This document shows positions 52,475 to 60,426 of a DNA stretch of 64,000 nucleotides, one piece after another; position 1 is the stretch's first letter, and every line of letters starts with the position of its first letter. The notes beneath the pieces were generated by a model, which worked only from the letters and a program-made list of their open reading frames with translations, searched no databases and was not told the DNA's origin. Source of the stretch: Paenibacillus sinopodophylli (GTDB lineage Bacteria; Bacillota; Bacilli; Paenibacillales; Paenibacillaceae); NCBI RefSeq assembly GCF_005930355.1, contig NZ_VDBO01000011.1, forward strand, positions 86,553 through 150,552. Reading direction: 5' to 3'. Position numbers and translations under genes: made by a program.

Positions 52475-54916
52475 ATGGCTGGACTGCATGATACACGTGA
52501 GAAACTGATACTGATTGGTAATGGCATGGCGGGAGTGAATGCAATCGAGCAGGTATTGAAGCTTGCGCCGGACAAATACCAGATTACGGTCATTGGCAAA
52601 GAGCCGCATCCCAATTATAATCGTATCCAATTGTCCTACTTATTGGAAGGAAGCAAAACGTTTGAGGAAATCATTCTGAATGATTATTCGTGGTATGAGC
52701 AGCATGGGATTACTTTATTGACTGGCATAAAGGCCACGCATATCGATACCGAGTCCAGACGCGTACAATTGAGCGATGGGACTTCTAGCGACTATGACAA
52801 GCTGATCATCGCTACAGGATCTAATCCGTTTATGCTGCCGATTCCTGGGATACATAAAGAAGGTATTGTCAGCTTCCGCGATTTACAGGATTGTGAGCGC
52901 ATGACAAGTGCGGCGCGTGAATGGAAGAAGGCGGCCGTTATCGGCGGCGGCTTGCTTGGGCTTGAAGCCGCGAAGGGACTTCTAAAGCTGGGAATGGAAG
53001 TAACGGTCGTTCACTTATTCCCGGATTTGATGGAACGACAGCTGGACCCCGTCGCTTCGTCTATGCTGCAAGCGGAGCTTGAGGCGCAGGGTATTCGTTT
53101 CCTACTGAACAAGAAGACAACTGCAATTGACGGAGAAACGCGCGTAGATCGCTTGCAGTTCGAAGATGGTTCGTCGCTGGAAACGGATTTTCTCGTGATG
53201 GCGGTAGGCATTTTGCCGGAGGCGACACTGGCTCGCGATTGCGGCATAGAAACGGCAAGAGGCATTATCGTGGACGACTTTATGCAGACAAGCGCACCGG
53301 ATGTATATGCGGTTGGTGAATGCAATCAGCATCGGGGGATATGTTACGGCCTTGTAGCACCGCTATTTGAGCAAGGCGCCGTGTTAGCGAAGCATCTATG
53401 CGGTCTGCCTGTGGAGCCGTATCAAGGAACGATCGTATCCACCAAGCTGAAAATATCCGGCGTTGATGTATTCTCCGCTGGGGAGTTTCAGGATGCGCCT
53501 GAACTAGATGTTATCCGCATGCAGGACCATTGGAAGAAGACGTATAAAAAAGTGCTTCTCCGTGAGAATCGTATCGTCGGCTGCGTTCTATTCGGAGATA
53601 TGACAGACTCTGCGCAGCTGTCCAAGTGGGTGAAGGTGCATGAGCCGATGACACAGGACATTCACGAGCAGCTCGTAGGCTCGAAGCATATAGATGACGC
53701 AGATCCGCTCTCTTTCGTTGCAGCTATGCCTTCTGATGAAATCGTATGCGGGTGCAACGGGGTAACCAAGGGCATGATCATGCATGCCATTACAAATAAT
53801 GGACTGCGTACAGTGGATGAGATCAAAAGCTCCACGGGTGCCAGCCGTTCCTGCGGAGGCTGCAAGCCGATGGTAGAGCAGATTCTAACCTTGGCGCTTG
53901 GTGACAAATATGAGGGCAGTCATAGCGCAGTCGAGTCGCTTTGCGGCTGCACCACGCATAGCCGAGAGGATGTCATTGCGGCCATTCGGGATAAGCGATT
54001 AACTTATGTTCGCGAAGTCATGAATGTGATGGGTTGGCAAAATCCAGAGGGCTGTACGAAATGCAGACCAGCGATCAACTATTATATCGGCATGGTATGG
54101 CCGGATGCCTTCCAGGATGAGAAGGACTCCCGGTTCGTTAACGAGAGGCTGCATGCCAATATTCAGAAGGACGGCACGTATTCGGTTGTTCCTCGGATGT
54201 ACGGCGGGGTGACAACACCGGAGCAGCTGCGCAAAATAGCCGATGTAGCTGACAAATTCGAAGTGAAAATGGTCAAGGTAACAGGTGGACAACGACTGGA
54301 TCTACTAGGCGTGAAGAAAGAAGACCTTCCGCGTGTGTGGGAAGATCTCGGTATGCCGTCGGGTTATGCATATGCGAAGGCGATTCGTACGGTGAAAACC
54401 TGCGTTGGCTCTACATTTTGTAGGTTCGGGACACAGGATTCCCTTAGTATGGGAATCCTGCTGGAAAAGAAGTTCGAACGGCTATGGATGCCAGCCAAGT
54501 TTAAGATGGCCGTTAACGGCTGTCCGCGCAACTGTGCGGAGCCAGCGTTTAAGGACTTCGGCATCATCGGCAACGATGGGGGCTGGGAGATCTATGTCGG
54601 CGGCAACGGCGGGATTAAGCTGCGGGCTGCGGATCTATTATGCAAGGTGAAAACGGATGAAGAGCTTATCGAGCTCGCAGGTGCTTTTATCCAATTCTAT
54701 CGAGAAACCGGAAAGTACGGGGAGCGGACATCGGAATGGGTGGAGCGGCTCGGCCTGCCTGCAATTGTCAGTGAAATTGTCGAGAACAAAGCACGCCGAG
54801 AAGAGCTTATGGCAAGTATTGAACGGGCTCTGCAAGGGCTGTATGATCCGTGGGGTGAGGTTGTAGAGAGTGAAGAGCTGCAGCATCGGCTATACGAGCA
54901 CATTCAGATGACTTAG
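52475..54916 (+). CDS. nirB: NAD(P)H-dependent nitrite reductase large subunit
   Basis: Reduces nitrite to ammonium in the cytoplasm. Domains in order: FAD/NAD(P) oxidoreductase ~1-400 (LIGNGMAGVNAIEQ, AVIGGGLLGLEAAKGL); BFD-like [2Fe-2S] segment (VCGCNGVTKGMI ... SRSCGGCKP), with a second Cys-rich stretch (LCGCTTHSRED, GCTKCRPAIN); sirohaem/[4Fe-4S] domains, ligands in TCVGSTFCRFGTQDS and NGCPRNCAEPAFKDFG. 813 residues from ATG 52475, which follows GAGGAGGAA; the frame's first ATG, 52442, lies just after the hemerythrin stop. Co-transcribed with nirD 13 bp later. Assimilatory or fermentative use cannot be told apart, but Fnr control favours low oxygen. Confidence 0.95.
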   Translation: MAGLHDTREKLILIGNGMAGVNAIEQVLKLAPDKYQITVIGKEPHPNYNRIQLSYLLEGSKTFEEIILNDYSWYEQHGITLLTGIKATHIDTESRRVQLSDGTSSDYDKLIIATGSNPFMLPIPGIHKEGIVSFRDLQDCERMTSAAREWKKAAVIGGGLLGLEAAKGLLKLGMEVTVVHLFPDLMERQLDPVASSMLQAELEAQGIRFLLNKKTTAIDGETRVDRLQFEDGSSLETDFLVMAVGILPEATLARDCGIETARGIIVDDFMQTSAPDVYAVGECNQHRGICYGLVAPLFEQGAVLAKHLCGLPVEPYQGTIVSTKLKISGVDVFSAGEFQDAPELDVIRMQDHWKKTYKKVLLRENRIVGCVLFGDMTDSAQLSKWVKVHEPMTQDIHEQLVGSKHIDDADPLSFVAAMPSDEIVCGCNGVTKGMIMHAITNNGLRTVDEIKSSTGASRSCGGCKPMVEQILTLALGDKYEGSHSAVESLCGCTTHSREDVIAAIRDKRLTYVREVMNVMGWQNPEGCTKCRPAINYYIGMVWPDAFQDEKDSRFVNERLHANIQKDGTYSVVPRMYGGVTTPEQLRKIADVADKFEVKMVKVTGGQRLDLLGVKKEDLPRVWEDLGMPSGYAYAKAIRTVKTCVGSTFCRFGTQDSLSMGILLEKKFERLWMPAKFKMAVNGCPRNCAEPAFKDFGIIGNDGGWEIYVGGNGGIKLRAADLLCKVKTDEELIELAGAFIQFYRETGKYGERTSEWVERLGLPAIVSEIVENKARREELMASIERALQGLYDPWGEVVESEELQHRLYEHIQMT

Positions 54917-54929
54917 GGGAGGCAGCGAT

Positions 54930-55283
54930 ATGGAAGCCGTTATGAGTAAAGGTGAAGTAGCGTATTATCCAGTAGGAAGTCTTGCAGATTTTCCTTTGCA
55001 TCTAGGGAAGGTTGTTAAACTGGGCAGCGGCGGAACGGAAATCGCCATATTCCGATTGGACGAACGTACGCTGTACGCATTGGAGAATAGAACAGGGCAT
55101 CAGAAGGGAGGCCCTCTCGCTGAGGGTCTTGTCAGCGGCGAGTATGTGTATTGTCCGCTTCGTGATTGTAAAATAAGCTTGGTCACGGGAGAGGTTCAGC
55201 TCCCAGACACCGGACAGGTAGAGACGTTCCCGCTTTGCTTGGAGGGCGATGTTGTGCTTGTTGGTATTGAGCAGAATGGATAG
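54930..55283 (+). CDS. nirD: Nitrite reductase small subunit
   Basis: 117-residue Rieske-fold partner of NirB: LADFPLHLGKVVKLG, KGGPLAEGLVSGEYVYCPLRD, ISLVTGEVQLPDTGQVETFP. The Rieske cluster ligands are not intact: the CxH position reads TGH and the CxxH position reads CPLR, so it probably carries no iron-sulphur cluster. Some NirD proteins, such as that of E. coli, also have the fold without the cluster. GGGAGG precedes the ATG; the gene closes the operon before the terminator at 55316. Confidence 0.93.
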   Translation: MEAVMSKGEVAYYPVGSLADFPLHLGKVVKLGSGGTEIAIFRLDERTLYALENRTGHQKGGPLAEGLVSGEYVYCPLRDCKISLVTGEVQLPDTGQVETFPLCLEGDVVLVGIEQNG

Positions 55284-55315
55284 ATTGATAGCTTGAATAG
55301 TTGGAAAGTAACGAC

Positions 55316-55349
55316 AAACCCCCGAGTCAATGATGACTTGGGGGTTTTC
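55316..55349 (+). terminator. Terminator of the hemerythrin-nirBD operon
   Basis: AAACCCCCGAGTCA pairs with TGACTTGGGGGTTT (one G-T), ATGA loop, then TTTTCT. Confidence 0.92.
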
Positions 55350-55559
55350 TGTAGCGTGCTAGGTAATCGGTTAGAGAGTCATGTTGACTCGATGGAGAAT
55401 GGTAGCGAAATGTATATAGGGAGTTGGTGCTAAAAGAAAAATAGGAATTCAATAGAAAGATTGTGTATGGAACAGATGGTTCATTTTAAGTTTGATGGTA
55501 GGATGTTTAAGATTATTCGTGCTGAACCGCATCACAAGTATGAAGAATTCATAGTGGAG

Positions 55560-55800
55560 ACGGTTTGTCAGAGCCATCAGTAGAGACAACGGCTGTACAT
55601 AGCATAATCCGATCTTTTTCGTGATAGAAGACGACGTGTCGCGGCGAATGACCTGGTTTAAAACAAGGTTTTAAGCTGCCAATAGCGTGTAATTTTCTGA
55701 CATGATCGGGATGTCCATGGGTCAGCACGATTTGTTTTAACGGACCGGCGTTTAGTCTTCGTTTTTTTATAGAGTAAGTTTGAGCAAATGTGGGTTGTAA
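55560..55800 (-). pseudogene. Metallo-beta-lactamase-fold gene remnant
   Basis: On the - strand an open stretch reads LNAGPLKQIVLTHGHPDHV, then GHSPRHVVFYHEKDRIML and TAVVSTDG, i.e. the HxHxDH metal motif followed by the later metal-binding His strand of this superfamily. The normal ~100 residues around and between these motifs are missing, there is no start codon or ribosome site, and the frame degenerates on both ends. It is a decayed hydrolase gene. The rest of 55350-56041 shows no other gene; a 38-codon + frame at 55467-55583 lacks a ribosome site. Confidence 0.6.
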
Positions 55801-56041
55801 ATTCTCTAAGAGACCTAACCACTGTAGATTATTTCGAGTTCGAAGGTGACGAGGCAGTTGCGAAGACTGATATTATTCACGCTCTTCATAGCAGATTGAT
55901 GATTATAATATGTGTAAGGTTCGAATATCAAGAAAATAAAGACTGCCGAGACTTTCTCGACAGTCTGACGCAACCTTGTAAAGGTGCGTGTCTTTGTGCC
56001 TGGCTACCTAAATTAACGACTTGCTGGCCTTGCCTTTCTAT

Positions 56042-56779
56042 TCAATTAAACCCGCCGTTAACTCGAATCGTCTGTCCTGTGATCCAACGGGCCTTGTCGC
56101 TGACGAGCAGTTCGATCGCGTTCGCGATATCCTCCGGTTCGCCCAATCGCCCGAACGCGTTCATCCGGCGGAACGAGTCGACCAGCTCCGGCGATTTGCC
56201 GTTTAGGAACAATTCCGTTGCCACTTGCCCGGGCGCAATGCAGTTGATAATGATGTCCTTGGGGCCGAACTCCTTCGCCAGTTGGCGGGTCAATTGCTCA
56301 ACCGCGCCTTTCGTCGCAGCGTAGACGCTATAGGTCGGAAGCATCGCGCCCGACACGGATGTCGAGAAGTTAAGGATCGTTCCGCCCGGCAACATATGTT
56401 TCATCGCTTGTTGACAAGCGAAGTAAGTCCCCTTCACGTTAAGAGCGAATTGGCGGTCGAAGCTATCCTCCGATACGTCCCCGATCGCCGCGTTCTCCAT
56501 CGTGCCGGCATTATTGACTAGAATGTCCATGCGCCCGTATCGCTCGAGCGTCTTCTCGAACAACGCTTCGACTTCGCTTATCTTGCCCAGATCCGCTCGG
56601 ATAGCCAGCGCCTCGCCTCCGGCTTGCCCGATCGTCTCCACGACTTCCTCGGCTTTCACCTCGTTGGAGGAATAGTTGACGACCACTTTCGCACCCAACT
56701 GTGCCAGTTGGATAGCGATTTGCCGTCCGATGCCTCGGGATGCTCCCGTTACGATTGCAACTTTGCCGTTCAAACTCAT
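56042..56779 (-). CDS. Short-chain dehydrogenase/reductase (FabG-like)
   Basis: NAD(P)-dependent SDR of 245 residues: VTGASRGIGRQIA (cofactor), VVNYSSN (the Asn/Ser after strand 2 suggests NADPH), ILVNNAGTME, catalytic Ser in FSTSVSGAM, YSVYAATKG with Tyr and Lys, and the C-terminal WITGQTIRVNGG. The frame opens at 56857; AAAGGAGCG precedes two ATGs, and 56779 has the better spacing (56785 is the alternative). It is divergent from an AraC regulator, a layout typical of AraC/SDR pairs in which the regulator controls the reductase. Base composition looks GC-richer than the surroundings. Confidence 0.9.
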   Translation of the reverse strand: MSLNGKVAIVTGASRGIGRQIAIQLAQLGAKVVVNYSSNEVKAEEVVETIGQAGGEALAIRADLGKISEVEALFEKTLERYGRMDILVNNAGTMENAAIGDVSEDSFDRQFALNVKGTYFACQQAMKHMLPGGTILNFSTSVSGAMLPTYSVYAATKGAVEQLTRQLAKEFGPKDIIINCIAPGQVATELFLNGKSPELVDSFRRMNAFGRLGEPEDIANAIELLVSDKARWITGQTIRVNGGFN

Positions 56780-56965
56780 TGTCATTCGCTCCTTTATCCG
56801 GATATCAGTCGACCGGCTATGCCTTCTTGTTCGACCTCGCATCCTTATGATAACCAAACGACATATCGCGGCGGTAGACCATACCTGTTCGATCTTTGCC
56901 TAATTCTCTTCCGTCCAGCTATTATATAGGTAAGATGCAATCTCCCAGGAAAGGAAGTCTCCTTG

Positions 56966-57880
56966 ATGAATACGATAAACGAAGAGCAACGTTTGAAGCT
57001 GGCCCAGCGGCAACTGGCGTCCTTGATCCTCCGCCATGCTCCCTCGACCGGGACGCACCCTACTGTCGTGCCTTCCTTGCAGCTAATGCATGCCACCGAA
57101 TTGTCGGAGCCGATGGAATCCGTGTACAAGCCGTCCATTTGCGTCGTGGCGCAAGGCGCCAAAACGGCCTCGCTGGCTGACGAGACCTACTGCTACGATC
57201 CGTCTACCTACCTCGTCGTTTCTGTCGACCTGCCCATCCTCGGTCGAATCATCGAGGCGTCTCCGGAGACGCCATATCTAAGCCTCAAACTTAGCTTCGA
57301 CAACGATGTCATTTTGGATATCGTCAGAGAAATGAGTTCTTCAGTCCCCGCGCCTGCCGCGTCCGCTCGCGGCATCAAGGTCAACCGATCGACCCCCGCG
57401 ATGCTCGAAGCGCTCGTACGGCTTATGCGGCTGCTCGACGAGCAGGAGGACATTCTGATAGTATCGCCGCTGATTGTCCGCGAGATCCTATACCGGGTTC
57501 TTCAAAGCGAACAAGGCGCGGTCTTTCGCCAACTCGCGCTTATCGGTAGTCATTCGCATAACATCTCGCAGGCGATCCAATCGATCAACCGACAATACAA
57601 CCTACCGATCGAGGTCGAGCAGCTCGCCAAGTCCGTGAACATGAGCGTGTCAGCGTTCCACAAGCATTTCAAGCGCGTCACGGCAATGAGCCCTTTGCAA
57701 TACCAGAAGACCTTGCGTCTGCAAGAGGCGAGACGCCTCATGTTGACGGAATCCGTTCAAGCCTCCGATGCGGCGTTTCGGGTAGGCTACGAGAGCCCTT
57801 CCCAGTTCAGCCGGGAATACGCCCGCATGTACGGAAGTCCGCCGACCAAGGATATTCAGGAGTTGCGCCAATCCATTTAG
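56966..57880 (+). CDS. AraC-family regulator with AraC_N sensing domain
   Basis: 304 residues: the N-terminal AraC_N-type domain (YKPSICVVAQGAKTASLAD, YLVVSVDLPILG) is followed by two C-terminal helix-turn-helices (IEVEQLAKSVNMSVSAFHKH, DAAFRVGYESPSQFSREYAR, GSPPTKD). ATG 56966 follows AAAGGAAG; the frame begins one TTG codon earlier. It is divergent from the FabG-like reductase across ~190 bp and probably regulates it. Like its neighbour it is GC-rich, with CTC/CGC/GCC-type codon use unlike the AT-richer genes either side; both may have arrived together by transfer. Confidence 0.88.
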   Translation: MNTINEEQRLKLAQRQLASLILRHAPSTGTHPTVVPSLQLMHATELSEPMESVYKPSICVVAQGAKTASLADETYCYDPSTYLVVSVDLPILGRIIEASPETPYLSLKLSFDNDVILDIVREMSSSVPAPAASARGIKVNRSTPAMLEALVRLMRLLDEQEDILIVSPLIVREILYRVLQSEQGAVFRQLALIGSHSHNISQAIQSINRQYNLPIEVEQLAKSVNMSVSAFHKHFKRVTAMSPLQYQKTLRLQEARRLMLTESVQASDAAFRVGYESPSQFSREYARMYGSPPTKDIQELRQSI

Positions 57881-58087
57881 GGTGCCTTCGATTTCGCTCT
57901 ATAGATGTTACGGTGAACCGTATCATCGCTAGTGGTAAAGCAGAGGATCGAATTGAGGGTAGAAGCGGCGATGCTCAATCTGCGAATAGGAGCGTAAGTG
58001 CTCCACACATGTGGAGTCGGTCGTATTATTACACAGAGTTGATAAATAACCGTGATGCTCGAGAAAATAAATGTCACTTTGCACAAC

Positions 58088-58132
58088 AAACAGAGCCCAC
58101 TACTGCATAAGAAGCAGTAATGGGCTCTGTTT
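58088..58132. terminator. Bidirectional terminator between convergent genes
   Basis: AACAGAGCCCACTACTGC pairs with GCAGTAATGGGCTCTGTT (one mismatch), 7-nt loop. It serves the AraC gene (+) and the histidine kinase (-). The rest of the 265-bp spacer shows nothing recognised. Confidence 0.9.
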
Positions 58133-58145
58133 GATAAGGATTCAT

Positions 58146-59549
58146 CTAGTTCTTCGGCAGCTTAATGAGAAATGTAGTCCCCTCGTAGGGGATACTGGTC
58201 AGTTGAATATTGCCTTGATGCGCCTCGACTATATCCTTTACGATAGATAGTCCGATGCCAAGGCCTTCACCCTTTCTTCCCCGATCTACACGATAGAACC
58301 GTTCAAAGATTCGCTCCTGTTCTGCTGGAGGAATTCCTGCACCTTTATCCTTCACTACAATACACACAGTTTGTTCTTCCTCAATCAGCTCGATGTGGAG
58401 AAAGTGTCCATCCTTCCCATAACGAATGGAATTATCTAGCAAGTTGCGGAGCATTCTTTCGATTAATGAAGCATCAATCCATGCAAAAACCTCCATTTCC
58501 GGTAAGGCTACCTCAAATAAAAATTCCTGTTCATCAATAACAAAAAGGTAATCAGAAGCAATTTTTCGAATAAGCTCGGATAAGTTATAGGAGGAGAAAT
58601 GGATTTCCAGCTTATCGGTTTCTTGTCGTGAAACGTCGAGTATTTGATCAAGAAGTTTGGCCATGTATCGGGAGCGTTGAAGAATGATTTTGGCGCTGGT
58701 TTGCAGATCCTTCTCATCTTTGTAATGGCCAGTTCGAATCAACTCAGCATAGCCAAGCATCATAGTTAAAGGTGTTCGCAAATCGTGGGATAAATTAGAC
58801 AGCAAGAGCTTGCGATTATTCTCCAATTGTTCGATTTGATTGACTTGCGTTCGTATTCTTCGAGTCATGTCATTATAATGCCGAGTGAGATGACCGATTT
58901 CATCCTTGGAGTTATCCTTCAGTTCCATTACATTCGTTTGGATATTAACTTGATTCAACGCCATATTTAACTTGCGGATACGTCGATTAATGGAGTAAAA
59001 ATACCATGAAGATAGTATGTATGGTATTAAAAATGCGACCAATATAGGTAATGCAAAAATAAAATATACGGAAAAGGAACGAACGTAGAAATACATTTGG
59101 CCTGGCTTTAACGCATCAGTAGGCAATCCCATTAGTAAATAATAGGTTTCTCCATTCTGTTCTGATGCATAGGCCAGTGAAACCTGATTTCCGTCGGTTG
59201 ATAGTGTATATCTCATGTCGAGAAATCGATCGAACAGTTCTTTAAATTGATAATGGTTCATGATGCCCGAAGAGTCGTATATCGCTGTGCCATCAGAGGC
59301 GATCCATTCAAAACGGATTTTCGGATGCTCCTTGGAAAAAGGCGTTAAAGCTGATTCAATTCCATGCTCACTGAATACTTGCTGCTCCTGGGCGGATTCC
59401 AGTACGGAATGTGCAATATTGTCCAGAATATGCAAGGAATATCCATCATTAGCGACATTCGCTATTGTTCTGATGAGAACGAGGAATACAACCAAGCTTA
59501 TTACGTAACTCAAAATGACGAAAATCCACATTTTTGTACGAAGTTTCAT
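58146..59549 (-). CDS. Sensor histidine kinase (HAMP/HisKA type)
   Basis: 467 residues: TM1 ~8-28, extracytoplasmic ~30-165, TM2 ~168-190 (VYFIFALPILVAFLIPYIL), HAMP, HisKA with LLSNLSHDLRTPLTMMLGY (phospho-His), and HATPase (NLLDNSIRYG, DKGAGIPPAEQERIFERF, GLGIGLSIVKDIV). Its ATG overlaps the stop of the upstream response regulator by 4 bp, so the pair is translationally coupled. The extracytoplasmic part gives no recognised ligand. Its neighbour is a large surface protein in the other direction, a possible target. Confidence 0.93.
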   Translation of the reverse strand: MKLRTKMWIFVILSYVISLVVFLVLIRTIANVANDGYSLHILDNIAHSVLESAQEQQVFSEHGIESALTPFSKEHPKIRFEWIASDGTAIYDSSGIMNHYQFKELFDRFLDMRYTLSTDGNQVSLAYASEQNGETYYLLMGLPTDALKPGQMYFYVRSFSVYFIFALPILVAFLIPYILSSWYFYSINRRIRKLNMALNQVNIQTNVMELKDNSKDEIGHLTRHYNDMTRRIRTQVNQIEQLENNRKLLLSNLSHDLRTPLTMMLGYAELIRTGHYKDEKDLQTSAKIILQRSRYMAKLLDQILDVSRQETDKLEIHFSSYNLSELIRKIASDYLFVIDEQEFLFEVALPEMEVFAWIDASLIERMLRNLLDNSIRYGKDGHFLHIELIEEEQTVCIVVKDKGAGIPPAEQERIFERFYRVDRGRKGEGLGIGLSIVKDIVEAHQGNIQLTSIPYEGTTFLIKLPKN

Positions 59550-60241
59550 AGTCCATCTCCCGAAAAACGATAACCCACACTTCGAATCGTATGAATATAG
59601 TGAGGAGAAGAGGGGAGAGGTTCTATCTTTTTGCGTAGCCGATTCATAAAAACGCTTAACGTGTTATCATCATAATTTTCGTGATTCCAGATTTGCTGAT
59701 AGATTTCTCTTTTGGTTAGTACGCGATCAGGATTTCTCATAAACAATTGAAGGAGTTCGCACTCCATCTGGGTCAAGGTATAGCTTTCTCCATGATTAAC
59801 AAGGAGTAGATTGTCAACATCGAGCTTCAAATTATTCAGCTGAATCACAGCGGTATTGAGATGAGCTTTGGGACGTAGTCGTCTGAGATTGGTTTGTAAA
59901 CGGGCAATAAGCTCTAGTGGGCTAAAGGGTTTCGTAACGAAATCTACTGCGCCAAGACCGAGTGCGGTGATTTTGTCTTCTTCGTTTCTTCTGGCACTAA
60001 GCACGATGACTAGTAGCTCCATTTCATTCTCTCGTAGATAGTGTAAGACCTCGAATCCGTTTTGGTCATCCATCATCAGATCGAGAATCATCAAGCTAAA
60101 GGGAGCTCCCTTTAGTTGCGCTATTGCTTCATGTCCTGATTCAGCTTCGAAAGCTTCCATTCCAGCATGTTCGACGTGAATGCGGATGAGCTGACGGATT
60201 TCGGGTTCGTCGTCAACGATTAGAATTTTGTCTGAATTCAT
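59546..60241 (-). CDS. OmpR/PhoP-family response regulator
   Basis: The receiver domain has acidic pair VDDEPE, phospho-Asp in LMILDLMMDDQNG and Lys in DFVTKPFSP. A C-terminal winged helix follows (LTQMECELLQLFMRNPDRVL, NTLSVFMNRLRKKIEP, YIHTIRSVGYRF). The frame opens at a GTG at 60271; ATG 60241 (MNSDKILIVDD) matches family N-termini, although its ribosome site is not ideal, and ATG 60262 is possible. It precedes its kinase. Phased GAATTC-containing direct repeats lie ~85-115 bp upstream and could be its own binding sites. Confidence 0.92.
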   Translation of the reverse strand: MNSDKILIVDDEPEIRQLIRIHVEHAGMEAFEAESGHEAIAQLKGAPFSLMILDLMMDDQNGFEVLHYLRENEMELLVIVLSARRNEEDKITALGLGAVDFVTKPFSPLELIARLQTNLRRLRPKAHLNTAVIQLNNLKLDVDNLLLVNHGESYTLTQMECELLQLFMRNPDRVLTKREIYQQIWNHENYDDNTLSVFMNRLRKKIEPLPSSPHYIHTIRSVGYRFSGDGL

Positions 60242-60323
60242 CAGGGGTAGGTCACTCTCCATAGTTGTCACTTTTTATTAAAATATATCAGGTTGCCAGA
60301 AGAAAGTGTAGCACAGATATACA

Positions 60324-60356
60324 TTTTGAATTCCGTTAAGAATTCATTAAGAATTC
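60324..60356. promoter_or_regulatory. Phased direct repeats between regulator and surface-protein genes
   Basis: TTTTGAATTC (60324), TTAAGAATTC (60336) and TTAAGAATTC (60347): three copies on one DNA face, 12 and 11 bp apart. Direct repeats with ~11-bp period are the usual binding pattern of OmpR-family regulators. They lie between the divergent regulator (start 60241) and the surface-protein gene (start 60427). Confidence 0.5.
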
Positions 60357-60426
60357 AACTCCTTGTCATTGTTATACTTTTCTAAATAAGCTCAATATTA
60401 ATTAGGAATAGGTGAGTGGAATAACT

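Noticed and set aside
54405..54866. Overlapping frames inside nirB on both strands
   Set aside because: Shadows of the sirohaem domain region; the NirB frame has all metal ligands and full length.
55788..56324. 178-codon plus-strand open frame
   Set aside because: Most of it is antisense to the FabG-like reductase, whose motifs and ribosome site are clear; the rest has no ribosome site and low-complexity content.
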